In this document: one piece after another, positions 23,932 through 30,733 of the stretch
How positions within the stretch are numbered: the stretch's first letter is position 1
Layout of the letters: every line of letters begins with the position of its first letter
From: an uncultured Collinsella sp.
GTDB lineage: Bacteria > Actinomycetota > Coriobacteriia > Coriobacteriales > Coriobacteriaceae
NCBI GenBank assembly: GCA_900548495.1
Contig: URKT01000014.1
Span: 1-30,769 of the forward strand
Direction: 5' to 3'
DNA length: 30,769 bases
Notes under the pieces: model-generated
The model's database searches: none
Told to the model about the DNA's origin: nothing
What the model saw: the letters and a program-made list of their open reading frames with translations, nothing else
Position numbers and translations under genes: made by a program

Positions 23932-24007
23932 TGGCACGCCAGGAAGGACTCGAACCCTCAACACTCGGTTTTGGAGACCGATGCTCTACCAATTGAACTA
24001 CTGGCGT
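23932..24007 (-). tRNA. tRNA-Trp (anticodon CCA)
   Basis: A 76-nt cloverleaf on the minus strand. The acceptor pair is ACGCCAG with CTGGCGT, the D arm has GTTCAATTGGTAGAGC, the anticodon stem-loop CGGTCTCCAAAACCG places CCA, and the T arm is GAGGGTTCGAGTCCTTC. Discriminator G and an encoded CCA end follow. It lies 13 bases downstream of rpmG, as in many bacteria where rpmG, tRNA-Trp and secE adjoin. Confidence 0.97.
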
Positions 24008-24020
24008 ATGTGACTAGAGA

Positions 24021-24170
24021 CTAGCGAGTCTCTTTGTGCAGCGTGTGGTGACGGCACCAGGGGCAATACTTCTTGATCTCCATACGATCAGGCATGGTCG
24101 ACTTGTTCTTGGTGGTCGTATAGTTGCGGCGCTTGCACTCAGTGCACGCAAGAGTAACTAGAGTACGCAT
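24021..24170 (-). CDS. rpmG: 50S ribosomal protein L33, zinc-binding form
   Basis: A 49-residue protein starting MRTLVTLACTECKRRNYTTT and ending HHTLHKETR. This is L33. Two CxxC pairs, C9-x2-C12 and C36-x2-C39, make it the zinc-ribbon form, which in other bacteria alternates with a zinc-free paralogue under zinc limitation. The gene is the first of the minus-strand operon running into tRNA-Trp and secE. The ribosome site is modest (AAAGG 11-15 bases upstream, or CAGGA closer by). It is easily missed because of its size. Confidence 0.97.
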   Translation of the reverse strand: MRTLVTLACTECKRRNYTTTKNKSTMPDRMEIKKYCPWCRHHTLHKETR

Positions 24171-24215
24171 GTATCCTGAACCTTTCATTTCCGCCCCGTA
24201 CGGGCACGAGTTGTT

Positions 24216-24245
24216 ACTTTATCAGCTCCACGTAAGTGCTGTCAA
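24216..24245 (-). promoter_or_regulatory. Promoter of the rpmG-tRNA-Trp-secE-nusG-rplKA operon
   Basis: On the minus strand a perfect TTGACA (24245-24240) is followed by TAAAGT (24221-24216) with an 18-base spacer. A -10 alternative, GATAAA, shifts it to 16 bases. It stands in the 279-base gap between the tuf end and rpmG; the rest of that gap, apart from the tuf terminator, shows nothing recognisable. Confidence 0.7.
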
Positions 24246-24390
24246 TGAAAACCTCGAGTCAATTGGTTCTCGGTGGATCCATTCATATTTGGAACACATC
24301 AATGAAGCCATCGAGATCTAATCGACGGTGCATCCAGGACCATTATCGATCCTCTCGACACCAGCAACGGCTCAATATCCATTGCAGAAA

Positions 24391-24422
24391 AGAACCCGGC
24401 ACCCATATAAGTGCCGGGTTCT
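24391..24422 (-). terminator. Terminator after tuf
   Basis: AGAACCCGGCAC (24391-24402) pairs perfectly with 24411-24422 around CCATATAA. On the minus strand the stem is followed by TTTTCTG, a short T-tract. It separates tuf from the rpmG operon, so the two segments are transcribed from different promoters. Confidence 0.88.
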
Positions 24423-24449
24423 CTAAGTCAGCTATATCAAAGAGCTAAT

Positions 24450-25640
24450 TTACTCAATGATCGTGGAGACGATGCCCGAACCGACGGTGTGGCCACCCTC
24501 GCGGATAGCGAAGCGCAGGCCCTCCTCCATGGCGATCGGGTGGATGAGGTCGCCCTCGATGGTGATGTGGTCACCAGGCATAGCCATCTCGGTGCCCTCG
24601 GGGAGCTTGACCGTACCGGTAACGTCGGTGGTACGGAAGTAGAACTGAGGACGATAACCATCGAAGAACGGGGTGTGACGGCCGCCCTCCTCCTTGGTCA
24701 GAACGTAGATCTCGCCGGTGAACTTGGTGTGCGGGGTAACCGAACCGGGCTTGCAGAGAACCTGGCCGCGCTCGATGTCCTCGCGCTTGATGCCGCGGAG
24801 CAGCAGACCGACGTTGTCGCCAGCCTCGCAGAAGTCCATGGACTTACGGAACATCTCGATACCGGTAACGACGGTGTTCTGGGTATCCTTGATGCCGACG
24901 ATCTCGACGGGCTCGTTGAGCTTGAGCTCACCGCGCTCGACACGGCCGGTAGCAACGGTACCACGGCCGGAGATGGTCATAACGTCCTCAACGGCCATCA
25001 GGAACGGGAGGTCGTTGTTACGAGCAGGCGTCGGGATGTACTCGTCGACGGCCTTCATGAGCTCGCGAATGGCGTCCATCCACTTGGCGTCGCCCTCGAG
25101 AGCGCCCAGAGCGGAACCACGGATGACGGGGATGTCGTCGCCGGGGAAATCGTACTCGGAGAGGAGCTCACGGGTCTCCATCTCGACGAGGTCGATGAGC
25201 TCGTCATCGTCGACCATGTCGCACTTGTTCAGGAAGACGACGATGTAGGGAACACCGACCTGACGGGCGAGCAGGATGTGCTCGCGGGTCTGAGCCATGG
25301 GGCCGTCGGTAGCGGCGATGACCAGGATAGCGCCGTCCATCTGAGCAGCACCGGAAATCATGTTCTTGACGTAGTCAGCGTGGCCCGGGCAGTCAACGTG
25401 AGCGTAGTGACGGGCAGCAGTCTCGTACTCGACGTGGGAGACGGAGATCGTAATGCCGCGCTCGCGCTCCTCGGGAGCCTTGTCGATGTTCTCGAACGCA
25501 GTGAAGTCAGCCTTGCAGCCCTCGGTCTCGGAGAGAACCTTGGTGATGGCAGCGGTCAGCGTGGTCTTGCCGTGGTCGACGTGACCAATGGTGCCGATGT
25601 TAACATGCGGCTTAGTGCGCTCAAACTTCTCTTTGGCCAT
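24450..25640 (-). CDS. tuf: Elongation factor Tu
   Basis: EF-Tu, 396 residues. GTP-binding motifs are GHVDHGKT (19-26), DCPGH (83-87) and NKCD (138-141); RGITI of switch I is present. Domains 2 and 3 follow. It brings aminoacyl-tRNA to the ribosome. The start MAKEKFERTKPHVN has GAGGAGG five bases upstream; a longer open frame before it lies in the leader and is rejected. Codon use is strongly biased to C- and G-ending codons, as expected for one of the most expressed genes. Three tRNA genes lie upstream on the same strand, which recalls the classic tRNA-tufB operon. Confidence 0.99.
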   Translation of the reverse strand: MAKEKFERTKPHVNIGTIGHVDHGKTTLTAAITKVLSETEGCKADFTAFENIDKAPEERERGITISVSHVEYETAARHYAHVDCPGHADYVKNMISGAAQMDGAILVIAATDGPMAQTREHILLARQVGVPYIVVFLNKCDMVDDDELIDLVEMETRELLSEYDFPGDDIPVIRGSALGALEGDAKWMDAIRELMKAVDEYIPTPARNNDLPFLMAVEDVMTISGRGTVATGRVERGELKLNEPVEIVGIKDTQNTVVTGIEMFRKSMDFCEAGDNVGLLLRGIKREDIERGQVLCKPGSVTPHTKFTGEIYVLTKEEGGRHTPFFDGYRPQFYFRTTDVTGTVKLPEGTEMAMPGDHITIEGDLIHPIAMEEGLRFAIREGGHTVGSGIVSTIIE

Positions 25641-25736
25641 AAAGCCCTCCTCTAAACAGGTCGTCCCCGGACGGGACTTTGCCTTTATACCATAGTGGCC
25701 TCTCAACATACTATTGAGAAGCCACCGTGTTACCTA

Positions 25737-25813
25737 TGGTAGCGGTGACTGGATTCGAACCAGTGACGCCACGGGTATGAACCGTGTGCTCTAACCAACT
25801 GAGCTACACCGCC
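25737..25813 (-). tRNA. tRNA-Met (anticodon CAT), elongator type
   Basis: A 77-nt cloverleaf. Acceptor GGCGGTG pairs with CACCGCT, with a terminal G-U pair; the anticodon loop CGGTTCATACCCG gives CAT. It lacks the C1-A72 mismatch and the three-G/three-C anticodon stem of initiator tRNA, so it is elongator Met; a tRNA-Ile with lysidine-modified CAT is less likely. CCA is encoded. It lies about 100 bases upstream of the tuf start. Confidence 0.93.
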
Positions 25814-25816
25814 GGA

Positions 25817-25892
25817 TGGAGCCTGCAACCAGACTTGAACTGGTGACCTCTTCGTTACCAACGAAGTGCTCTACCGACTGAGCTATACAGGC
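25817..25892 (-). tRNA. tRNA-Thr (anticodon GGT)
   Basis: A 76-nt cloverleaf. Acceptor GCCTGTA pairs with TGCAGGC, the anticodon stem-loop CTTCGTTGGTAACGAAG gives GGT, T arm CCAGTTCAAGTCTGG, discriminator T, CCA encoded. Three bases separate it from tRNA-Met. Confidence 0.96.
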
Positions 25893-25902
25893 ACTTGACG
25901 GG

Positions 25903-25984
25903 TGGGAGCTATAGGATTCGAACCTATGTAGGCAGAGCCAACGGGTTTACAGCCCGTCCCCATTAACCACTCGGGCAAACTCCC
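25903..25984 (-). tRNA. tRNA-Tyr (anticodon GTA)
   Basis: A class II tRNA with a long variable arm. Acceptor GGGAGTT pairs with AGCTCCC; the anticodon loop CGGGCTGTAAACCCG gives GTA; the variable arm is TTGGCTCTGCCTA and the T arm ATAGGTTCGAATCCTAT. Discriminator A is followed by CCC, so the final A of the CCA end is not encoded and must be added after transcription. It is the first gene of the tRNA-tuf unit. Confidence 0.95.
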
Positions 25985-26046
25985 AATCGTTCAAGTATCC
26001 GCAGGTCCTTTGGTCTTTTGGACCGCCGCCCCCGCGAACGAAAAAG

Positions 26047-26076
26047 ATAATACGATGCAACCTTGGGGGCTGTCAA
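26047..26076 (-). promoter_or_regulatory. Promoter of the tRNA-Tyr/Thr/Met-tuf operon
   Basis: A perfect TTGACA (26076-26071) and TATTAT (26052-26047) on the minus strand are 18 bases apart, about 60 bases before tRNA-Tyr. Between the -10 and the tRNA is a C/G-rich stretch that could be the discriminator of a growth-rate-controlled stable RNA promoter. Confidence 0.82.
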
Positions 26077-26292
26077 CGAAAACCTCTAGATACACGGCCC
26101 CGGGCGTATCTATATAGCTGTGACCTGCGGTTTTGTTGAGTTTGGATATGAAGGACGGTGGATTTGGCTACGCTTGTGACATTTCACGAGGGAACACTTT
26201 GTCACGGTGGAGTACATCTGCAGCATCGACCTTCGATACCGACCCTCTTGCACTATTACATAGGTCACGATCGTGCTTCCACGGCACGTTCA

Positions 26293-26353
26293 AGCGTGGA
26301 TAATCTCCCGCTTTTAGCGCGGCTCTAAGCCCAAAGCGGAGATTATCCACGCT
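26293..26353. repeat. Long inverted repeat with one bulge
   Basis: Bases 26293-26314 (AGCGTGGATAATCTCC and onward) pair with 26333-26353, apart from one extra C in the left arm, around an 18-base loop. It lies in the 399-base gap between the tRNA-tuf promoter and the regulator gene; 26097-26292 shows nothing I can identify. The arm holds TTATCCAC, similar to a DnaA box, but see the rejected list. Confidence 0.8.
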
Positions 26354-26361
26354 CATTCTCC
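26342..26361 (+). repeat. 20-bp repeat flanking the glycoside cassette, left copy
   Basis: ATTATCCACGCTCATTCTCC matches the right copy at 30393-30412 in 19 of 20 positions and in the same direction. It overlaps the right arm of the inverted repeat. The two copies bracket the regulator/GH1/EIIBC cassette at a distance of about 4 kb. Confidence 0.75.
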
Positions 26362-26383
26362 AGACGGGAGAACTATAGAGCCG

Positions 26384-27220
26384 CTACTGCTCGGGCCAGA
26401 CCAAAGTAGACCCATAGAGCGGCTCCCCCTTGGTGCAGGGGTAGCGACTCAAGTAACACGACGATAGCAAGTCGAAGAAATAGGTCATGGCGTATTTCGA
26501 ATAAACGCCGAGTCGGTCAATTCCGTTTCCCGCATTACCAAGACGATATACACGGTCAAAAGACCTCGATTTGTCATCGTTGCTAAACGCAGTAATTAGA
26601 ATCTTCCTGCCCGAACGGCAATCAAGATACTCACGCGCCTGGGACGCAAATAGCCCGGAGACCGATACGAGAATTATCAATGACTGCGAAGCGTCTCCCA
26701 TGTTTTTCAATTCCGCGACGTTAGCCCCAGCAACTATGCGAACTATCTTGCCCCCATAAAACATTTCCTGCTGAAATCGTACGAGATTGGCGCTCACATT
26801 ATTGGTGCACCAGATTTCAACGTTTTTATGGCCATCAATTTCGTCGGCAAGGTGCTTAATAGCGATATCGGACACGCCGCTTTCAACCTCAGCGAACATC
26901 TCGATCATGCGAACGTCGAGCTCTGCCCTGTACTCCTCGTAGCCAAATTCCTCCTCTCGATGGCTTAAGTCGCTTGGAAAGACTGATTGAGTAAATGATT
27001 CTTTCAAATCGCTAAGAGACTGGTAGCCCAATCGATTGCAGAAACGACGAACAGCGGAACGGGTCACGAATGCATCGCGGGTTATTGTGGCAACATTGAT
27101 TTCGCTCGAACGCCTAATGTGAGCGATGAGATATCGAGCGATGGCGGCATCGTTTGACCCAAACTCGCTGTTGATGATGGAGCTAATGCGATTGAGCACA
27201 TCGAAGTCATTGATATTCAC
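26384..27220 (-). CDS. RpiR/MurR-family transcriptional regulator
   Basis: A sugar-phosphate-responsive regulator of 278 residues. The N-terminal RpiR helix-turn-helix domain shows ITRDAFVTRSAVRRFCNRLG (about 46-65 of this form), where the second helix reads like the family's recognition helix. The C-terminal SIS domain, expected to bind phosphosugar, includes VEIWCTNNVSANLVRFQQEM and SLIILVSVSGLFASQAREYL; the VSVSG element matches the SIS phosphate loop. GTG at 27220 has GAGGG five bases upstream, whereas the ATG at 27259 has no ribosome site, so the former is chosen with caution. It is divergent from the GH1 gene and likely controls it. Its codon use is more A+T-rich than the genes to the left. 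Confidence 0.9.
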   Translation of the reverse strand: MNINDFDVLNRISSIINSEFGSNDAAIARYLIAHIRRSSEINVATITRDAFVTRSAVRRFCNRLGYQSLSDLKESFTQSVFPSDLSHREEEFGYEEYRAELDVRMIEMFAEVESGVSDIAIKHLADEIDGHKNVEIWCTNNVSANLVRFQQEMFYGGKIVRIVAGANVAELKNMGDASQSLIILVSVSGLFASQAREYLDCRSGRKILITAFSNDDKSRSFDRVYRLGNAGNGIDRLGVYSKYAMTYFFDLLSSCYLSRYPCTKGEPLYGSTLVWPEQ

Positions 27221-27262
27221 GTGATCCCTCTTTCCGCTCTCCTCGAAATCATAGTTCATTTA

Positions 27263-27300
27263 TTGAATCAAACAGCTTTGGTCGTTCTCCTATGATTCAA
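27263..27300. promoter_or_regulatory. Operator-like inverted repeat between regulator and GH1 gene
   Basis: TTGAATCA (27263-27270) and TGATTCAA (27293-27300) are exact reverse complements, 30 bp apart centre to centre, i.e. about three helical turns. It lies in the divergent spacer, as expected for a site of the adjacent RpiR-type regulator. A TTGACG at 27306 has no good -10 partner, so I do not call a promoter. Confidence 0.55.
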
Positions 27301-27371
27301 ATCAGTTGACGTCATCTTAATCGTAATTCCGCCACACGTATCCACCGTGTTGAATGATGGAAAGGGGATTC

Positions 27372-28790
27372 ATGGGCAACGTGAACAACATCCCGTTTCT
27401 CTGGGGTTCCGCCACGGCGTCTTATCAGTGCGAGGGTGCCTGGAACGAAGACGGCAAAGGCCTTGGCGAGTGGGATTTCTTTAACCACACAAGCAATAAG
27501 AACATCAACCATGTTGACGGTGATGTATCTTGCGACTTCTACCATCGCTATGAAGAAGATATCCGCATGATGAAAGAAGGCGGACAAAACACCTATCGCT
27601 TCTCTCTTTCATGGAGTCGAATCATCCCCACGGGTATCGGTGAAGTGAATGAAAAGGGTATCGATTTTTATAATCGGGTCATTGATTGCTGCCTCGAAAA
27701 TGGCATAGAGCCCAACGTTACGCTGTTCCATTACGATCTGCCATTCACGCTTGCTTGCAAAGGCGGATGGCTGAACAACGATATGGCAGAGTGGTTCTGC
27801 AAATACGCCAAGATTTGCTTTGAGCGCTTTGGAGACCGCGTCAAAATCTGGGCTACCGTTAACGAGCCGCATTTCTACAGCTACTGCGTAAACATGTTGG
27901 GCAACTATCCCCCCAATCGATCGCTCGACGTTCAGTCGTACATGCAGTTTCAGTACAACCTGATGCGCGCAAGCGCACTCGCAGTCCGAGCATATCGTCA
28001 AATGGGCTACGACGGCATCATCGGCGCCGTCCACGATGGCGGCGTTGTCGAACTCGACCCGGCAACCGAGCACCCCGATGACGTATTTCGATACGCAGAC
28101 TTTTTCGCCAATCGCATGATTCTGGCACCAGCACTTCAGGGTCAACTGCCGCCAGAAATGGACGAAATCCTTGAAAAACTTGGCGTCTCGCTCTATCGAT
28201 CCCCAAATGACGTAGAAGAATTCAGAGACGGTAAAGTCGATTTTATTGGACTCAACGTGTATTGCCGAGAGTATGTAACCGACTGGCACGGTGGAGAGCT
28301 TGCCGTTTCGGCGAACAATAAGGGCGGTTCGAGCAAAAAGGTCGAAGGAAAATGCATTGCGCCCTTGTTTGAAAGCGCCCGCGACAGCAATGTTCCCCGC
28401 AATAAATGGGGCCGCGAAATACTCCCAAGTTGCATGTATTCAACCATCATGGATGTCCACGAGCGCTATGACGCGCCCCGCATCTTTATTACGGAAAACG
28501 GACATGGCGCCTATGAGCAACCAGACGCAGACGGAATAATCCACGATGATGACCGCATCGAGCTTCTGGGCCAGTTCATCGAGCACATGATGAGGGCTAA
28601 GCGCGACGGCGCGCGCGTTGAGGGCTACTACCTCTGGTCGACGATGGATCTGTATAGCTGGATCAACGGCTACGAAAAACGATACGGACTTGTCCATATC
28701 GACTTCGAGAACAATCTGGAGCGCACCCCCAAAAAGAGCTGGTATTGGTACCGAGACCTTATCTCGAAGTATCAGGAGCAGGAAGGTTAG
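27372..28790 (+). CDS. GH1 phospho-beta-glycosidase
   Basis: A family 1 glycoside hydrolase of 472 residues. Acid/base E165 lies in TVNEPHFYSY, nucleophile E375 in ITENGHG, the substrate His in FHYDLPF (120), and the N-terminal signature is FLWGSATASYQCEGAWNEDGKG. Near the C-terminus SWINGYEKRYGLVHID shows the Ser/Lys/Tyr set that binds the 6-phosphate in this family; the form resembles phospho-beta-galactosidase LacG more than BglA, so the sugar could be galactoside- or glucoside-6-phosphate. It cleaves PTS-imported disaccharide phosphates in the cytosol. ATG 27372 has AAAGGGG four bases upstream. The EIIBC gene starts nine bases after its stop. Confidence 0.93.
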   Translation: MGNVNNIPFLWGSATASYQCEGAWNEDGKGLGEWDFFNHTSNKNINHVDGDVSCDFYHRYEEDIRMMKEGGQNTYRFSLSWSRIIPTGIGEVNEKGIDFYNRVIDCCLENGIEPNVTLFHYDLPFTLACKGGWLNNDMAEWFCKYAKICFERFGDRVKIWATVNEPHFYSYCVNMLGNYPPNRSLDVQSYMQFQYNLMRASALAVRAYRQMGYDGIIGAVHDGGVVELDPATEHPDDVFRYADFFANRMILAPALQGQLPPEMDEILEKLGVSLYRSPNDVEEFRDGKVDFIGLNVYCREYVTDWHGGELAVSANNKGGSSKKVEGKCIAPLFESARDSNVPRNKWGREILPSCMYSTIMDVHERYDAPRIFITENGHGAYEQPDADGIIHDDDRIELLGQFIEHMMRAKRDGARVEGYYLWSTMDLYSWINGYEKRYGLVHIDFENNLERTPKKSWYWYRDLISKYQEQEG

Positions 28791-28799
28791 GAGAAAGAG

Positions 28800-30200
28800 A
28801 TGAAATATCAGGCAATGTCCGAAACAGTCCTAAAGGCTGTTGGCGGCAAAGAGAACATTACATCGGTAACTCATTGTGCGACGCGCCTTCGCATCGACGC
28901 ACGAGACACCTCGATCATCGATCTCCAGCTCGCCAAATCGGCTGACCAGGCGCTCGGGGCAGTAGTCAGCGGTGGCCAGCTTCAGGTGATCATCGGCCCC
29001 AACGTCACCGAGACCTACAACGACTTCCTCGACTTCGCGGGAATCGAAGTCGGCGGTGGCACGGTTGCCGACGATGCCCAAACCGCCAAAGACCTTGCAG
29101 AAGGCATAAAAAGCGGTAACACCGCCATGGGCTTGATTGAGAAATTCGGGAACGTCTCTGCACAGGTATTCATGCCCATCGTCCCGGCGCTCATCGTTGG
29201 CGGACTCATTCTTTCGATCAAGAATCTCCTGGTCAATTATTGTGGATTGAGCACCGATAGCGGAACCGCCCAGGTTCTGCTGGCGATCTTCAGCGCCTCA
29301 TTTAGCTTCCTGCCCGTTTACCTCGGCTATCAGCTCGCCGCCGTCATGAAGATGCAGCCTATCATGGGCGCACTGCTGGGCGCAATCATGATTAGCTCGT
29401 CTATTAGCGGTGCTGAGGGTCTCGACTTTCTTGGCATCCCCATCCCGACGAATGACTACTCGAGCACGGTGGTGCCAATCGTACTGGGCGTTGTGTTCAT
29501 GTACTTTGTTGATCGCGGTCTTCAGAAAATCATCCCCGACATTACCAAACTGTTCTTGAAGCCGCTGCTCACCATGTTCATCGTCGTGCCTGTTGAGCTG
29601 ATTATCCTCGGCCCCGCCGGCAGCATGATGGGCTACGCGCTGAGTGATGCCGCCACGTGGCTCATGGATAACGTGGCATTTATCGCTACTCCAATCCTTG
29701 CAGCCCTTAACCCCTATTTTGTCATGCTCGGTCTTGATAAGGCCTACATCGCGATCGAAGTTACGAGCTTGGCGCAGCTCGGCTGGGCGCCCATCATCTT
29801 TGGCTTCATCTCAAACCTCTGCATTGGCGGCACGAGTCTCGCCTTGGCAACTGCAATGAAAGGCAACAAGGAGAAGAGAGGTATGGTCACCACGGTTGCC
29901 GTCACCGCACTCTGTGGCGTAACTGAGCCCGCATTTTACGGCTGCCTCATCGAGCGTCCCCGCCTGCTTGTCGGCACAGCAATCGGCGCCCTCTGCGCGG
30001 GACTCCCTGCAGGCATCTTCGTCCTGAAGGAGTATGTTGCGGGAGCATGCCCCGGTCTTCTTTCTGCGCTGATCTTTATCGCTCCCGATGGATCCATGGG
30101 CAACTTCGTACTGGCGTGCGTTGTCGCCGTCATCGCCATCGTTGTCTCGTTCATCGCTGCACGCGTGATCATCAAGAAGAATCCCAACTATATTGAGTAG
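28800..30200 (+). CDS. PTS EIIBC component, beta-glucoside type
   Basis: A membrane sugar permease of 466 residues of the PTS Glc superfamily. An N-terminal EIIB domain (to about residue 85) has the phospho-cysteine C26 in THCATRLR. The EIIC domain follows with about 10 hydrophobic segments and GVTEPAFYG, typical of the substrate-binding region. No EIIA domain is present, although many beta-glucoside permeases end in one (BglF of about 625 residues); here the protein stops at KKNPNYIE. A partner EIIA is thus needed, and the one encoded at 9430-9993 is a candidate. It shares an operon with the GH1 gene; AGGAGAAAGAG provides the ribosome site. Confidence 0.95.
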   Translation: MKYQAMSETVLKAVGGKENITSVTHCATRLRIDARDTSIIDLQLAKSADQALGAVVSGGQLQVIIGPNVTETYNDFLDFAGIEVGGGTVADDAQTAKDLAEGIKSGNTAMGLIEKFGNVSAQVFMPIVPALIVGGLILSIKNLLVNYCGLSTDSGTAQVLLAIFSASFSFLPVYLGYQLAAVMKMQPIMGALLGAIMISSSISGAEGLDFLGIPIPTNDYSSTVVPIVLGVVFMYFVDRGLQKIIPDITKLFLKPLLTMFIVVPVELIILGPAGSMMGYALSDAATWLMDNVAFIATPILAALNPYFVMLGLDKAYIAIEVTSLAQLGWAPIIFGFISNLCIGGTSLALATAMKGNKEKRGMVTTVAVTALCGVTEPAFYGCLIERPRLLVGTAIGALCAGLPAGIFVLKEYVAGACPGLLSALIFIAPDGSMGNFVLACVVAVIAIVVSFIAARVIIKKNPNYIE

Positions 30201-30301
30201 ATGCCCGCTGCTTGCATTGGGGACATCCTCGGCAGACCATTAGCAAGAACCCAAGAAGTCCCTTAGGAGCTCGATTAATCCATTCGGATTCCTCAGGCAC
30301 A

Positions 30302-30336
30302 AACGACCCCGATTCCACAATGAAATCGGGGTCGTT
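30302..30336 (+). terminator. Terminator after the glycoside operon
   Basis: A perfect 13-bp stem (30302-30314 with 30324-30336; AACGACCCCGATT) with a nine-base loop is followed by GTTT. It lies about 100 bases past the EIIBC stop; no gene lies between 30201 and 30733, which holds this stem, repeats and another terminator. Confidence 0.8.
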
Positions 30337-30392
30337 GTTTCTAAAGCCTTCGATAGACAATCGGTGTTTACCTTAGCTCCCTATCCAAGTTA

Positions 30393-30412
30393 ATTATCCA
30401 CGCTCGTTCTCC
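30393..30412 (+). repeat. 20-bp repeat flanking the glycoside cassette, right copy
   Basis: ATTATCCACGCTCGTTCTCC differs from the left copy (26342-26361) only at position 14. A shorter echo, ATCCACGCTCG, follows at 30447-30457, so the element may be a piece of a more widespread repeat. Confidence 0.75.
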
Positions 30413-30492
30413 GGTCGGAAGATTTTCTTCTCTCGCGTGTCCAGAAATCCACGCTCGAGCAGAACATCCAGGTCCGCACCCGCCCTTGTCTC

Positions 30493-30539
30493 GATCTGTA
30501 ACAGCAAGAGGCCTATTCCGCTTCTACATGTTACAGATC
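30493..30539. repeat. Paired palindromic repeat, unit 1
   Basis: GATCTGTAACA (30493-30503) is perfectly inverted at 30529-30539, around a 25-base centre. The second unit at 30573 has the same arm sequence apart from one base and exactly the same spacing. Confidence 0.8.
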
Positions 30540-30572
30540 AAGATATTCCTAAAACACCCTAAGTTTCATCTC

Positions 30573-30619
30573 AATCTGTAACAGTTAGATGCCAAATATC
30601 GGTCTTGGTGTTACAGATT
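30573..30619. repeat. Paired palindromic repeat, unit 2
   Basis: AATCTGTAACA (30573-30583) is perfectly inverted at 30609-30619, with a 25-base centre as in unit 1. The 47-base size, and partly matching centres (GCAAGAGGCC and GTTAGATGCC), indicate two copies of one element 80 bp apart. Confidence 0.8.
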
Positions 30620-30693
30620 TAGACAAACTGGAGGACGAGACAAACCAAAAACGGGATGGGCGCTAACCCGATGGCGCACCACCTAAATAGAAA

Positions 30694-30724
30694 CGGGCTC
30701 TGTCCCATATAGAGACAGAGCCCG
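30694..30724 (-). terminator. Terminator after the tRNA gene at the window end
   Basis: CGGGCTCTGTC (30694-30704) pairs perfectly with 30714-30724 around CCATATAGA. On the minus strand GTTTCTATTT follows. It lies nine bases past the end of the partial tRNA and should end its transcript. Confidence 0.82.
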
Positions 30725-30733
30725 AAACTCTCA

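Noticed and set aside
24124..24448. Short plus-strand open frames between tuf and rpmG
   Set aside because: They overlap rpmG, its promoter and the tuf terminator, and have no ribosome site or family features.
26168..26356. 62-codon open frame on the minus strand in the gap after the tRNA cluster
   Set aside because: It overlaps the inverted repeat, has no ribosome site and no recognisable sequence.
26293..26361. TTATCCAC words that resemble DnaA boxes, possible replication origin
   Set aside because: Only two or three copies occur, each inside the inverted or direct repeat, with the last consensus base changed. There is no A+T-rich unwinding region and no dnaA, dnaN or gyr gene nearby.
30493..30619. 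Possible start of a CRISPR array
   Set aside because: There are only two units, each an inverted repeat with a 25-base centre, and the pattern is hairpin-like; no cas gene is in the window.
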